A DNA stretch of 64,000 nt, from positions 1 through 64,000 of the IMG/VR virus record IMGVR_UViG_3300009509_000010; one strand, given 5' to 3'. Under the pieces are notes generated by a model. The model had not been told where the DNA came from and searched no databases. It saw only the letters and a program-made list of their open reading frames with translations. The stretch comes from a virus. Positions 1 through 6,744 of the stretch are shown here, in pieces. Each line of letters begins with the position of its first letter. Position 1 is the first letter of the stretch. The position numbers were made by a program, and so were the translations under genes.

Positions 1-193
1 GGTCGACCCACGTCGAGGCCAACCGTCGGAGGTCGACCCACGTCGAGGCCAACCGTCGGAGGTCGACCCACGTCGAGGCCAACCGTCGGAGGTCGACCCA
101 CGTCGAGGCCAACCGTCGGAGGTCGACCCACGTCGAGGCCAACCGTCGGAGGTCGGCCCACGTCGAGGCCAACCGTCGGAGGTCGACCCACGG
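1..193. repeat. 30-bp tandem repeat, six copies plus a partial seventh
   Basis: Six complete head-to-tail copies of a 30-bp unit (ggtcgacccacgtcgaggcc followed by aaccgtcgga) fill 1-180. A seventh copy breaks off after about 12 bases near 192. The copies are identical except for an A-to-G change at 156. The unit contains the palindrome GTCGAC and no spacer sequence, so it is not a CRISPR array. The array starts at the first base of the window and probably continues to the left. Because 30 is a multiple of three and no frame holds a stop, it could encode ten-residue repeats, but no start is visible. Bases 194-315 hold several GGTGCA and TTGCA words and no convincing gene. Confidence 0.9.
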
Positions 194-315
194 AAGTTCA
201 GGGAGGTGCAAGGAGGTGCACCTTGTGGGATTGCAGGAACCCACGATCGTCAAACCGGGGTATCCAATGGATTGCAAAAAACGCAAAGCTGGGGTGTGCA
301 GTGGTTGCACTCGGC

Positions 316-723
316 CTAGGCGGCGTGCACCTCTTGGAGGCCCACCGCCTCGACAAAAGCGGCCACGTTTTCGGTCATGGGCCGGGCGGTAACCCAAAGG
401 TTGCCCAATGTGTCAATCAAGGCTCGCAACGCGGCCGAGATATTCGGTTCACCCCTTGGAGCTCCCCAAGCCCACAAGGCCCTCGTTTTGGCCGAGCGGG
501 TATAGGGGCTAATCCGGACATATGAGGAGTATACCCTAACGCCGTTCCAGGTTTTTGGCCTGTTATCCCGGGCGGGTAACGGCCCTAGGTGTTTTGGGTC
601 ACCGGTACACTCGAGCAGCATGGCCAAGAGCAACTGGCAAGCGTCGTCAACGGAGCTCACCCCTTGGGCTCGGCCCCAATTAAGCAGCATTTGATGTTGA
701 GCGTCTGTTAATCTCACGACCAT
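316..723 (-). CDS. Ribbon-helix-helix-like DNA-binding protein, candidate repressor
   Basis: The 135-residue product is the only minus-strand gene in the window. Residues 1-36 (beginning MVVRLTDAQHQMLLNW and continuing through GVSSVDDACQLLL) fit the ribbon-helix-helix pattern: a short beta strand, then two helices with a conserved G-x-S turn. Around residues 85-100 (PNISAALRALIDTLG) there is a second helix-rich stretch. The ATG at 723 is preferred over a TTG at 780 because the first RHH strand starts directly at it and a promoter-like sequence lies just upstream. No good ribosome binding site is seen, so the transcript may be leaderless or have a short leader. It diverges from the early operon across a region full of palindromes, which fits an autoregulated repressor. 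The function is inferred. Confidence 0.6.
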   Translation of the reverse strand: MVVRLTDAQHQMLLNWGRAQGVSSVDDACQLLLAMLLECTGDPKHLGPLPARDNRPKTWNGVRVYSSYVRISPYTRSAKTRALWAWGAPRGEPNISAALRALIDTLGNLWVTARPMTENVAAFVEAVGLQEVHAA

Positions 724-730
724 GGCGTGG

Positions 731-759
731 ATATAGACAAGGTAAGGGGAAAAAGTCAA
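731..759 (-). promoter_or_regulatory. Promoter-like sequence for the minus-strand regulator gene
   Basis: Read on the minus strand, TTGACT (754-759) matches five of six -35 consensus bases. It is separated by 17 bases from CTATAT (731-736), with the overlapping alternative TATATC at 730-735. The ATG at 723 follows within about ten bases, so any leader would be very short. Two tandem TGGCACAC words (763-778) sit directly upstream of the -35 element. Confidence 0.45.
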
Positions 760-762
760 GCC

Positions 763-778
763 TGGCACACTGGCACAC
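763..778. promoter_or_regulatory. Tandem TGGCACAC operator-like words
   Basis: TGGCACAC occurs twice head to tail at 763-770 and 771-778, just upstream of the minus-strand promoter-like site. The same core recurs at 985-990 and, in the opposite orientation, inside the 15-bp palindrome at 920-934. All occurrences lie in the divergent control region, as expected for binding sites of one regulator. Confidence 0.4.
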
Positions 779-800
779 AACCTATACCTTTATGGTGACC

Positions 801-890
801 AACATATATGCAGTGGTTGCAACAACTCATGGAGCTTGCAACAACCTACAACAACCTACAACAGCTGATATCAACCTCTGCATATATGTT
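801..890. repeat. 13-bp inverted repeat enclosing iteron-like direct repeats
   Basis: AACATATATGCAG at 801-813 is the exact reverse complement of CTGCATATATGTT at 878-890. The 64 bases between the arms hold TTGCAACAAC twice (817-826 and 836-845), the tandem 10-mer ACAACCTACA twice (841-850 and 851-860) and the small palindrome GTTGCAAC (816-823). The right arm runs into an A/T run (TTAAAATATATA) that could unwind easily. The arrangement resembles an iteron-type replication origin or a multi-site operator. Confidence 0.65.
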
Positions 891-919
891 AAAATATATA
901 AGAGTAAGGAACTAAGAGC

Positions 920-934
920 CAGGTGTGCCACCTG
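920..934. promoter_or_regulatory. 15-bp perfect palindrome, probable operator
   Basis: CAGGTG-TGC-CACCTG is a perfect palindrome around three central bases. A 12-base part (AGGTGTGCCACC) recurs inverted as GGTGGCACACCT at 982-993. A further inverted pair, TGTGA (933-937) and TCACA (945-949), overlaps its right end. Related 10-bp AGGTGCACCT lies at 214-223. The site lies between divergent genes and is a likely target of a dimeric regulator. Confidence 0.5.
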
Positions 935-1080
935 TGACAATGAATCACACATAATACCACAAAAGCATAAGGTTGTCACGGGGTGGCACACCTTTTTAGG
1001 CATCAACTAACGCTTCTTGCTCCTATGTCTGTGGTTGCGCTACAAATTGCATCGTCGCTCAATTTCTCGGGGGCGCGTGA

Positions 1081-3555
1081 GTGCAACGGAACGTTACGTT
1101 ATCCGTATGGTCTAGTCCTATGGCCACAAGGGGCAACCTCGTTTGTGCCCCGTGGTCGGATTGGGTCAATTTGTTGTCAAACCATGTGCGGCGTCGAGAC
1201 AAGATCGGGCCGGGGTACGCTTGCGGGGTGATCCCCGAGGGCAAGCCTAGGCGTCAAGAACACGTCGAGGCCGCCGATATGGTTTGCCTTGATATAGACA
1301 AGGGGACCGACGATCAGGTTTGCCAGATAATTCAAGCGTTTAGGCCCTACGATTTCGCCCTTTATACAACCTTTACGCATGCTTATTACAAATTAGGCAC
1401 CAAGGACACCCCGGCGGGGCCGGGGGATACCAGACAAAGCAAGCTGCGGGTCCTCCTCCCTTTTGCCAGGCGGGTGACCCCCGAGGAATACTCTCGGATC
1501 TGGCCCGTGGTGATGCGGCTGGCAAGGCACCCGATCGACGGGTGCATCCAAACCCTAAACCAAGTCTATTTCCTCCCCTCGGCCATGCCGGGGGCCCCGG
1601 TATTGGCCCAAGCCAACCAAACCGGCCGGTGGCTCGATCCCGACACCCTTTTGGAGCTCGCCGAGGCCCCCACCGAACCCACCGCCCCCACCGAACCCAC
1701 CGCCCCCTTGCCCTCCGAGGAGGTGCTCGATCAGGTGGACGCGATCGTGCGCAAGCTTGCAAAAATGCTGAGATCGCACCCTCTCAAGGCGGCGGCCAAC
1801 GCCTTGATCAACGGGCAATCCCTCGACTTTGGGGATGGCCGACATGACACGATCTTGCGGCTCACCGGGTGGCTTGCGTTCAAGACCGAGGCGGATCCCT
1901 TGGCCCCCGAGGTGGTCGAGGCTTTGTTTTCCAAATCGGTGGAAACCATGCGGCGGGAAAAGCCGGGCGACATGGCCGGGGTGACAACCGAGGCCGCGGT
2001 GAGGGCCTACGAGACCGCGATCACCAAGGCCGTCACCGCCAAACAAAAGGAGCGGGTCGAGGCCCAAGCAAAATACGCGGGCCCCCGGTCACCGGAATGG
2101 CCCCCCGAGGCGATCGAGCGGTGTGCGCAGCTTCAAGAGAGCACCCCCGACGAGCTCGCCTATATTATCCAGCGGGACCGATCCCACTACATTTTGCAGC
2201 CGTCCGGATACTTTTCGGGGCCGTTTACAAAAGAGGACGCGATCGTCGAGATCACCCAAGCCCTAGGCAAGTCGCCGATCAGCCTATACGAGACCAAGGG
2301 CGACGGGTTTAGACCTCGGAGCTTTTCCGAGATTGTCAGACACTACGGCGAGATCGCCCAAGAGGTGGTGGCCGACCTCGCAACGCAACGCAGCTTTTAC
2401 GATCGCCCTACCCGGACAATTCACGAGGCCGTTTGCCCTCTCAAGGCGAGGACCCCGGCCTATGATTCCAATATCGATCAATATATCCGCCTTTTTGCGG
2501 GGACCGAGGCCAACTATAACAAGCTCCTCGATTGGATGGCCTGCTGTCCCGACCTCACAAAAATGTTGTGCGCCCTAACAATCAAGTCGGACCCCGGGAC
2601 GGGCAAAACCTTGTTTGCCCAAGGGCTCGCCTCCTTGTGGTCCAAGGGCGGAGCCCCCGCAAGTCCCGAGGTGATCTTGGGCAACTTCAACGAGGACCTG
2701 ACACGTTGCCCCCTTGTTTTCGCCGATGAAAAATTGCCCAAGTCCTACCGGTGGGATTCGGTGACCGCAAAGCTACGGGCCGAGATCGCAAGCTTAGTCC
2801 GGACCCTCAACCGAAAGTATTACTCACCGGTAGGCCTACATGGATCCTTGCGCTTCATTCTCGCGACCAACAACCCGATGATCCTTGCCTCGAATATTTC
2901 GACCTCGGCCGATTTGCATGCGGTGGCGGTTCGGTTTCTCTATATCGAGCCCGATCCCGAGGCCGAAAAATACCTCCTCCGGTTTGACTTCGAGACAAAG
3001 GACCGCTGGCGAACCGACGGGATCGCAAGTCACGCGCTTTGGCTCCAACAAAACCGCGAGGTAGTGCCCACCGGGCGGTTTTGGGTTACGGGCGATATCG
3101 ACAAAATGCACCGCCTCTTGGTGACCTCGAGCGATTGGAACAGTTGGATCTGTGAGTGGGCGGTTAAAGGCCTGCTCGACGGGTACCGCAAGATCGAGCA
3201 AAACCAAGAAACGGTCGGCCGGGTGGTGGTGCAGGATGGCAAGCTCTACATAAACACCAACGCGATCACCGACGGGTGGCAACTTTACACCAACTATCCC
3301 CACGTGGCGCCCGACCCCCGGCGGATTGCCACCGCCCTACGGTCGATCGCGAGTGACCCCAAGCCGGTCCAAGTCCGGACCCATGGCACCCGGTATCGAT
3401 ATTTCGAAATTGACCTCGGGCACCTAATCGCGTGGGCCGACGAAAAAGGGATCAGCTCCGAGGCCGATATTCATTTAGCGATTGCCCGAGGCCCGGCGGA
3501 GCTCCCCAAGGTGATCGATTTCAACGCTAAGCTAAAAGGAAATGAATACCAATGA
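1081..3555 (+). CDS. Primase-helicase (AEP-type primase fused to SF3/DUF5906-like helicase)
   Basis: The 824-residue protein would prime and unwind phage DNA at the fork. Residues 60-180 resemble an archaeo-eukaryotic primase core: a D-x-D motif in VCLDIDKG, then YTTFTHAYYK, KLRVLLPFARRV and a QVYFLPSAM strand. A short proline-rich linker (PTEP/TAP repeats, about 200-210) follows. The C-terminal helicase has Walker A DPGTGKT with K509, a Walker B-like LVFADE and a sensor ATNNP, as in phage primase-helicases of the DUF5906 type. The GTG at 1081 directly follows an in-frame stop and keeps the whole primase fold; an ATG at 1120 is a possible later start. It heads the rightward operon and overlaps thyX by ATGA. 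Confidence 0.85.
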   Translation: MQRNVTLSVWSSPMATRGNLVCAPWSDWVNLLSNHVRRRDKIGPGYACGVIPEGKPRRQEHVEAADMVCLDIDKGTDDQVCQIIQAFRPYDFALYTTFTHAYYKLGTKDTPAGPGDTRQSKLRVLLPFARRVTPEEYSRIWPVVMRLARHPIDGCIQTLNQVYFLPSAMPGAPVLAQANQTGRWLDPDTLLELAEAPTEPTAPTEPTAPLPSEEVLDQVDAIVRKLAKMLRSHPLKAAANALINGQSLDFGDGRHDTILRLTGWLAFKTEADPLAPEVVEALFSKSVETMRREKPGDMAGVTTEAAVRAYETAITKAVTAKQKERVEAQAKYAGPRSPEWPPEAIERCAQLQESTPDELAYIIQRDRSHYILQPSGYFSGPFTKEDAIVEITQALGKSPISLYETKGDGFRPRSFSEIVRHYGEIAQEVVADLATQRSFYDRPTRTIHEAVCPLKARTPAYDSNIDQYIRLFAGTEANYNKLLDWMACCPDLTKMLCALTIKSDPGTGKTLFAQGLASLWSKGGAPASPEVILGNFNEDLTRCPLVFADEKLPKSYRWDSVTAKLRAEIASLVRTLNRKYYSPVGLHGSLRFILATNNPMILASNISTSADLHAVAVRFLYIEPDPEAEKYLLRFDFETKDRWRTDGIASHALWLQQNREVVPTGRFWVTGDIDKMHRLLVTSSDWNSWICEWAVKGLLDGYRKIEQNQETVGRVVVQDGKLYINTNAITDGWQLYTNYPHVAPDPRRIATALRSIASDPKPVQVRTHGTRYRYFEIDLGHLIAWADEKGISSEADIHLAIARGPAELPKVIDFNAKLKGNEYQ

Positions 3556-4163
3556 TACTAGTTAGCCAATCGTATGAGATATTGACCCCGATCGACGGTG
3601 ACCGGATCCTAAAATCAATCGAGCGGGCCGGTCGGACGTGTTACAAGTCCGAGGACAAGATCACCGAACACTCGGCCAAAAAATTCGTCGCGATGATCTT
3701 GGCCCGTGGCCACGAGTCGGTGATTGAGCATGAATCGATCTCGGTAAAATTCACAACCGATCGCGGGGTGTCCCATGAGATCGTGCGCCACCGTCTCGCG
3801 TCATACTCCCAAGAGTCAACGCGCTATTGCCGATACGAGGGCGAGATCCAGGTTATTGGCCCCCCGGGGCTCAACGAGGAGACTCGCGAAGTATGGCTCC
3901 AGGCCATAGGCGTGGCCCAAGGAGCCTATCAACGACTTTTGGACTATGGCGTTACACCTGAGATCGCGCGGTCGGTTTTGCCGAATGCCCTCAAAACCGA
4001 GATTGTCATGACCGCAAACCTTCGGGAGTGGCGGCATTTTTTCAAGCTCCGAACCGCAAACGCCGCACACCCGCAAATGCGCCAGCTAACACGCCCCCTC
4101 CTCGCCGAGCTCCAAGAGAGAATACCGGTGATTTTTGATGGCGTGGGAGATATCGAGAAATGA
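3552..4163 (+). CDS. thyX: Flavin-dependent thymidylate synthase ThyX
   Basis: ThyX methylates dUMP to dTMP with methylene-tetrahydrofolate and reduced FAD, supplying thymidylate for phage DNA synthesis. The 203-residue protein carries the diagnostic RHRxxSxxxxSxR signature as RHRLASYSQESTR, starting at about residue 79, and the C-terminal NLREWRHFFKLR region with R-x-x-x-A-H-P-Q typical of the family. Length is close to the shorter bacterial and phage ThyX proteins. It starts in an ATGA overlap with the primase-helicase and ends in an ATGA overlap with the helicase paralogue, so the three are probably co-translated. Confidence 0.97.
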   Translation: MILVSQSYEILTPIDGDRILKSIERAGRTCYKSEDKITEHSAKKFVAMILARGHESVIEHESISVKFTTDRGVSHEIVRHRLASYSQESTRYCRYEGEIQVIGPPGLNEETREVWLQAIGVAQGAYQRLLDYGVTPEIARSVLPNALKTEIVMTANLREWRHFFKLRTANAAHPQMRQLTRPLLAELQERIPVIFDGVGDIEK

Positions 4164-4675
4164 AGTCTATCCTACCCGTTTTCAACCGCAACATTGCCAC
4201 GTGGCTCCGCCTTTTGGCGGGGTCTGAGGCCTCGCGGGTCGAGCTGCTCGATTGGATGGCCACGGCCCCCGATTTATCCAAGCCCTTGCGGGCCCTCGTA
4301 TTCAACGGGCCGCCGGGGACGGGTAAAACGTTGTTTGCCCAAGGGATGGCCACCCTTTGGGGCCGGGGCGGGACCCCCGAGGACGCCGAGGGGGGCGAGC
4401 AGTGCCCTTTTCTATTCGTGGGCGAGAGCTTCACCCAAATCAAGGGGCTTGAAGCCAAGATCGGGGCCTTGGTGCAATCAAGGACGTGTCGCGTGGTGGT
4501 GGCCACTAACGCCGAGCTCGACCTCCTCAAAACCCGGTTTTTGGTCGTGACCCCCGATCCCAAAGCTGCCGATTTCCTCGGAGCTCAACCAATCGGGTCC
4601 TTGGATGATTGGCGGCGGTCCAAGATCGCGGCCCACGCCATGTACCTACACAAAAACCAAGGGGTGGAGCCGTGA
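4160..4675 (+). CDS. Minimal stand-alone paralogue of the helicase domain
   Basis: The 171-residue protein is clearly related to the helicase part of the primase-helicase about 1 kb upstream. Shared stretches include LLDWMA, GTGKTLFAQG, ATN, TPDP versus EPDP, and a final IAAHAMYLHKN versus IASHALWLQQN. Walker A is intact (GPPGTGKT, K56). The Walker B position reads FLFVGE instead of LVFADE, so the acidic Asp is gone. The sensor ATNNP is ATNAE, and the arginine-rich insert between them is missing. The primase domain and everything after the final helix are absent. It may bind ATP but hydrolyse it poorly, acting as a loader or modulator of the large protein, or be a decaying duplicate. Both ends overlap neighbours, which suggests it is expressed. 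Confidence 0.8.
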   Translation: MKSILPVFNRNIATWLRLLAGSEASRVELLDWMATAPDLSKPLRALVFNGPPGTGKTLFAQGMATLWGRGGTPEDAEGGEQCPFLFVGESFTQIKGLEAKIGALVQSRTCRVVVATNAELDLLKTRFLVVTPDPKAADFLGAQPIGSLDDWRRSKIAAHAMYLHKNQGVEP

Positions 4676-4797
4676 TCGTGGTCTTTGCTTTTTGGGCCAC
4701 CACGATCGCGGCGGCGGCCCTTTCGATTGCCTACCCCATGGTGGGGGGTCTCGCGTTGACCGTGGTGGGCCTGATTTATCTTTGGTGTCGAGGGTGA
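4672..4797 (+). CDS. Small hydrophobic membrane protein
   Basis: The 41-residue product starts at a GTG in a GTGA overlap with the gene before it. It is almost entirely hydrophobic: VVFAFWATTIAAAALSIAY, a P-M-V-G-G turn, then LALTVVGLIYLW, ending in CRG. This fits two short membrane helices, or a hairpin, in the inner membrane. No family is recognised. Its place among early small genes suggests a host-modifying role rather than lysis, but that is only inference. Confidence 0.6.
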   Translation: MIVVFAFWATTIAAAALSIAYPMVGGLALTVVGLIYLWCRG

Positions 4798-4800
4798 GCC

Positions 4801-5016
4801 ATGACCGAGTTTTTCACCATATCCCGTGACCAAACCGACTACCCAAACCAATTTGTGGTGCGGCGTTACCCAAGCAAAAAAACCGTGGCGGTCTCGTTTA
4901 CGCTCGAGGGGGCCCGGGTGGCCCTCAAAAAACGAGCGCCTTTAGCGGCCCCCCTCACCGGCGGGGTGTTGCCAAACACCGATGGTTGTGAAGTTTGGAG
5001 GGTGGAAAGTGCCTAG
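4801..5016 (+). CDS. Small hypothetical protein, paralogue of the protein at 7020-7244
   Basis: The 71-residue product begins MTEFFTISRDQTDYPNQF and has VVRR just after. The 74-residue protein encoded at 7020-7244 begins with the related pattern IYRNPRDYPGQYVARR, so the two form a small phage-specific family with a conserved R-[DN]-x-x-DYPxQ[FY]VxRR core. Length and a short beta-rich pattern suggest a single compact domain. No known family is recognised. The ATG follows the membrane-protein gene by three bases. Confidence 0.65.
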   Translation: MTEFFTISRDQTDYPNQFVVRRYPSKKTVAVSFTLEGARVALKKRAPLAAPLTGGVLPNTDGCEVWRVESA

Positions 5017-5092
5017 AAAACACGATCGATCCATAGCCAAGCCCGCCCCTACGGGGCGGGCGGGGGGATTGTATGCCTAGAAAACACGATCG
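5009..5092 (+). repeat. 19-bp direct repeat flanking a 9-bp GC hairpin
   Basis: TGCCTAGAAAACACGATCG occurs at 5010-5028 and again at 5074-5092, where it encodes the start of the next gene (MPRKHDR). Between them lies a perfect hairpin: GCCCGCCCC (5041-5049), loop TAC, GGGGCGGGC (5053-5061). There is no T run, so it is not a standard intrinsic terminator. The upstream copy has a GTG (5009) opening a 23-codon frame that ends just past the true start. The layout looks like a local duplication that trapped or created a hairpin, and it may attenuate or pace expression of the gene at 5073. Confidence 0.75.
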
Positions 5093-5552
5093 CTGCTCGG
5101 GCCATTGTTGCGAGCGGTTCACCTTGCCCCTATCCCCCGAGGAGCTCGCGGCCGGTTATCAGCGGTGGCTCGGGCGAGACAGCCAAGCCCTCACAATGAA
5201 CAAGGCTGAAATCGCGCCGCTTTATCAGGATATCTATTTGATTGCCCCCATGGTGGTCTACCTCGGGCACACCAACAAACACCCCCCAAAGGTCAACCCA
5301 ACCGACGCCGAGCTTTTGGGCAACCCCGAGGAGCAGGGCCATTATTACCGGTGCAAACACCTCGACCCCAAAACGCGGGATTGCACGATCTACGAGATCC
5401 GGCCCGCAATGTGTCGGGGTTACCCCTATAACAACGAGTGCAATTATGCGCGATGTACTTGGAAAAGCCGCAAGGCCAAAAAGCAGACCTCGGCCCAATT
5501 GCGCAAGCGCAAGCGGGCGTTGACGGCCGAGGTCGAGGAGCCGAGAAAATGA
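5073..5552 (+). CDS. YkgJ-like zinc- or iron-chelating cysteine-cluster protein
   Basis: The 159-residue protein has the cysteine layout of the YkgJ/UPF0153 family: an N-terminal CSGHCC cluster at residues 8-13, then CKHLD, CTIYEIRP-x-MCRGYP, and further C-x(4)-C residues near 143-148. The CTIYEIRPAMCRGYP block is the family hallmark. Members are thought to bind zinc or an iron-sulphur cluster; a biochemical role is not established. The C-terminus is lysine- and arginine-rich. It starts inside the second copy of the 19-bp repeat and overlaps the next gene by ATGA. Confidence 0.8.
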   Translation: MPRKHDRCSGHCCERFTLPLSPEELAAGYQRWLGRDSQALTMNKAEIAPLYQDIYLIAPMVVYLGHTNKHPPKVNPTDAELLGNPEEQGHYYRCKHLDPKTRDCTIYEIRPAMCRGYPYNNECNYARCTWKSRKAKKQTSAQLRKRKRALTAEVEEPRK

Positions 5553-5941
5553 GATCTGATAATAAAACTAGGTTTATGAGCCGGTGCGTTCACTACAAGG
5601 GCCCATGGGACGCCACCAATTGCGCCGCGGGGGTGGAGCGTGCCACCATGTTAGATACCTCCCGAATCCCACCGCGGCGGGTCTGTGATTCACCTGACAC
5701 CACGATTGCTTGTGACAAAAAACAACTCCCCACCGAGGACGATTGGCATGCCAAGCAAGAACGAGACCTCGCGGCCTTGGGTCGTATGGCGGCGATCCGG
5801 TTGGCGATATTTGCCACCGGTGAGACCCAAGGATCGCTAGATTGCCCCTGTTGCAACGGCCGGGTGGGTTTTTCGATTGCAGGCAACGGCCACGTGGCCG
5901 CGGCATGCTCAACCCCGGGGTGTGCAAAATGGATCGAGTAG
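5549..5941 (+). CDS. Cysteine-rich small protein with C-terminal zinc ribbon
   Basis: The 130-residue protein starts at the ATG in the ATGA overlap (5549); a second ATG ten codons on (MSRCVHYKG) is also possible. The C-terminus has CPCCNGRVGFSI and then CSTPGC, a four-cysteine ribbon likely to bind zinc. An N-terminal CVHY segment with two further cysteines could form a second site. No family is recognised. It belongs to the run of small cysteine-paired proteins between 5.0 and 8.5 kb. Confidence 0.65.
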   Translation: MRSDNKTRFMSRCVHYKGPWDATNCAAGVERATMLDTSRIPPRRVCDSPDTTIACDKKQLPTEDDWHAKQERDLAALGRMAAIRLAIFATGETQGSLDCPCCNGRVGFSIAGNGHVAAACSTPGCAKWIE

Positions 5942-6108
5942 AACCCAAGGGCCTAGTGGTCAACGAACGTTGCGACGTGTGCGGCGCGTTTGTGCCCGTG
6001 GTCCAAACCTATTTTTGCATTTGTGGGGTGGTAGTGTGTGGCGATTGTTGGAATCATGACGCCCACATGTGTGTTGATTGTGAATTTGAAAAGGATAAAC
6101 CAAAATGA
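5929..6108 (+). CDS. Small treble-clef or zinc-ribbon protein
   Basis: The 59-residue product is dominated by a zinc-binding pattern: CDVCGAF, YFCICG, CGDCWNHDAHMC and CVDC. Eight cysteines and two histidines could hold two zinc ions. The ATG at 5929 overlaps the previous gene by 13 bases; an in-frame ATG at 5905 would add eight residues. The acidic and basic tail EFEKDKPK ends the protein. Such single-finger proteins often bind nucleic acid or host proteins, but nothing here fixes the partner. Confidence 0.6.
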   Translation: MDRVEPKGLVVNERCDVCGAFVPVVQTYFCICGVVVCGDCWNHDAHMCVDCEFEKDKPK

Positions 6109-6440
6109 ATTGGCATGTGCATTGCAACCTTATAAGAATCTCGCGCCGCGGTTTTCCGCGGCGGGCAATCACGCAATGGCGCCCCAATGCCCCCGAGGCG
6201 GAGCTCCTCGAAAAAATGCCGGTGATTTTTTCCCGGTGTCCCAACTGTGGGGAGGCCCCGTTTGTGCCCTATGTGCGGGGTAAAGTGCAACGCTTGGTTT
6301 GGCCCAACTTCCTATCGTGGTTTTGGGACACCTTGCGGGGCCGGCGGTGGCCTAATTGTGCTTTGATCTGTCGATCGTGTTCCCACCTCGTGGCGTGGGA
6401 GCGGGTCGCAAACGATATCGAGGTGGCAACCAATGACTGA
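6105..6440 (+). CDS. Zinc-finger hypothetical protein
   Basis: The 111-residue protein has CPNCGEAPFVPY and, about 45 residues later, CRSCSHLV, a typical paired C-x2-C zinc-ribbon. An aromatic stretch lies between them (VWPNFLSWFWD). The N-terminus is basic (ISRRGFPRR). It begins in an ATGA overlap with the gene before and its last codons overlap the next start. No family name can be given. Confidence 0.6.
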   Translation: MNWHVHCNLIRISRRGFPRRAITQWRPNAPEAELLEKMPVIFSRCPNCGEAPFVPYVRGKVQRLVWPNFLSWFWDTLRGRRWPNCALICRSCSHLVAWERVANDIEVATND

Positions 6441-6744
6441 GACTCGAGACCTAAACGAGCAGCTTGACCATCTTCGCAAGGTACACTCGGCCATGGCGCG
6501 AAACGCCACCGCCGAGACCATGATCGGGGTCAGTTGGATCCTAATCGATTACATGCTTTGGACGATAGACCATAGGCAAGCGCCGGTGGACCCATACAGA
6601 CCAAAAACAAAACCCTTTGAGCGAGGACAGCTTTACTCGGTGATCAGTCAATCGGGTAGCGGGTCGGCTGTGGACTTGTTGGGGGATGTTTTACGAGACC
6701 TTGACCAAGCCGAGGCCAAGATCCGGGAGGTGGGCCTTGACTAA
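6433..6744 (+). CDS. Hypothetical protein, first of a tandem paralogous pair
   Basis: The 103-residue protein is helical and mildly acidic. Its opening DLNEQLDHLRK, a central PYRPKTKP, and LLGDVLRDLDQAEAKI near the end match the next protein, which has DLEKEIEYLRA, PYEPKTTP and LFGDIVDDLDQAERC in the same order and spacing. The two are therefore a tandem duplication with divergence. The final helix is predicted coiled-coil-like. Function is unknown. It starts at the ATG overlapping the previous stop. Confidence 0.6.
   Translation: MTETRDLNEQLDHLRKVHSAMARNATAETMIGVSWILIDYMLWTIDHRQAPVDPYRPKTKPFERGQLYSVISQSGSGSAVDLLGDVLRDLDQAEAKIREVGLD

Larger units (their letters stand above)
724..1080. other. 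Gene-free AT-rich divergent control region, possible origin
   Basis: This is the only stretch of more than 300 bases without a convincing gene. It separates the minus-strand RHH gene from the rightward early operon and is visibly richer in A and T than the rest of the window. It contains the tandem TGGCACAC words, the 13-bp inverted repeat with enclosed direct repeats, and the 15-bp palindrome. GTGGTTGC occurs at 813-820 and 1031-1038, and also at 301-308. Short open frames here have low-complexity, unlikely protein sequence. No rightward promoter matching the consensus is clear; a TTGTCA word at 973-978 is the best -35 candidate but lacks a good -10. Confidence 0.5.

Noticed and set aside
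1-193. CRISPR array
   Set aside because: The 30-bp units are directly adjacent without spacers and no cas genes are present; the Cas4-like nuclease belongs to a general phage nuclease group.
792-1010. Small plus-strand gene of 72 residues in the control region
   Set aside because: The protein sequence is low-complexity and follows the direct repeats; the region has palindromes and no ribosome site.
1373-2067. Long minus-strand frames opposite the primase-helicase gene
   Set aside because: They read as glycine-, arginine- and proline-rich shadow sequence caused by high GC in third positions.
5041-5061. Intrinsic terminator
   Set aside because: The hairpin is strong but is followed by GGGGGATT and not by a T run, so it was recorded only as a hairpin between repeats.
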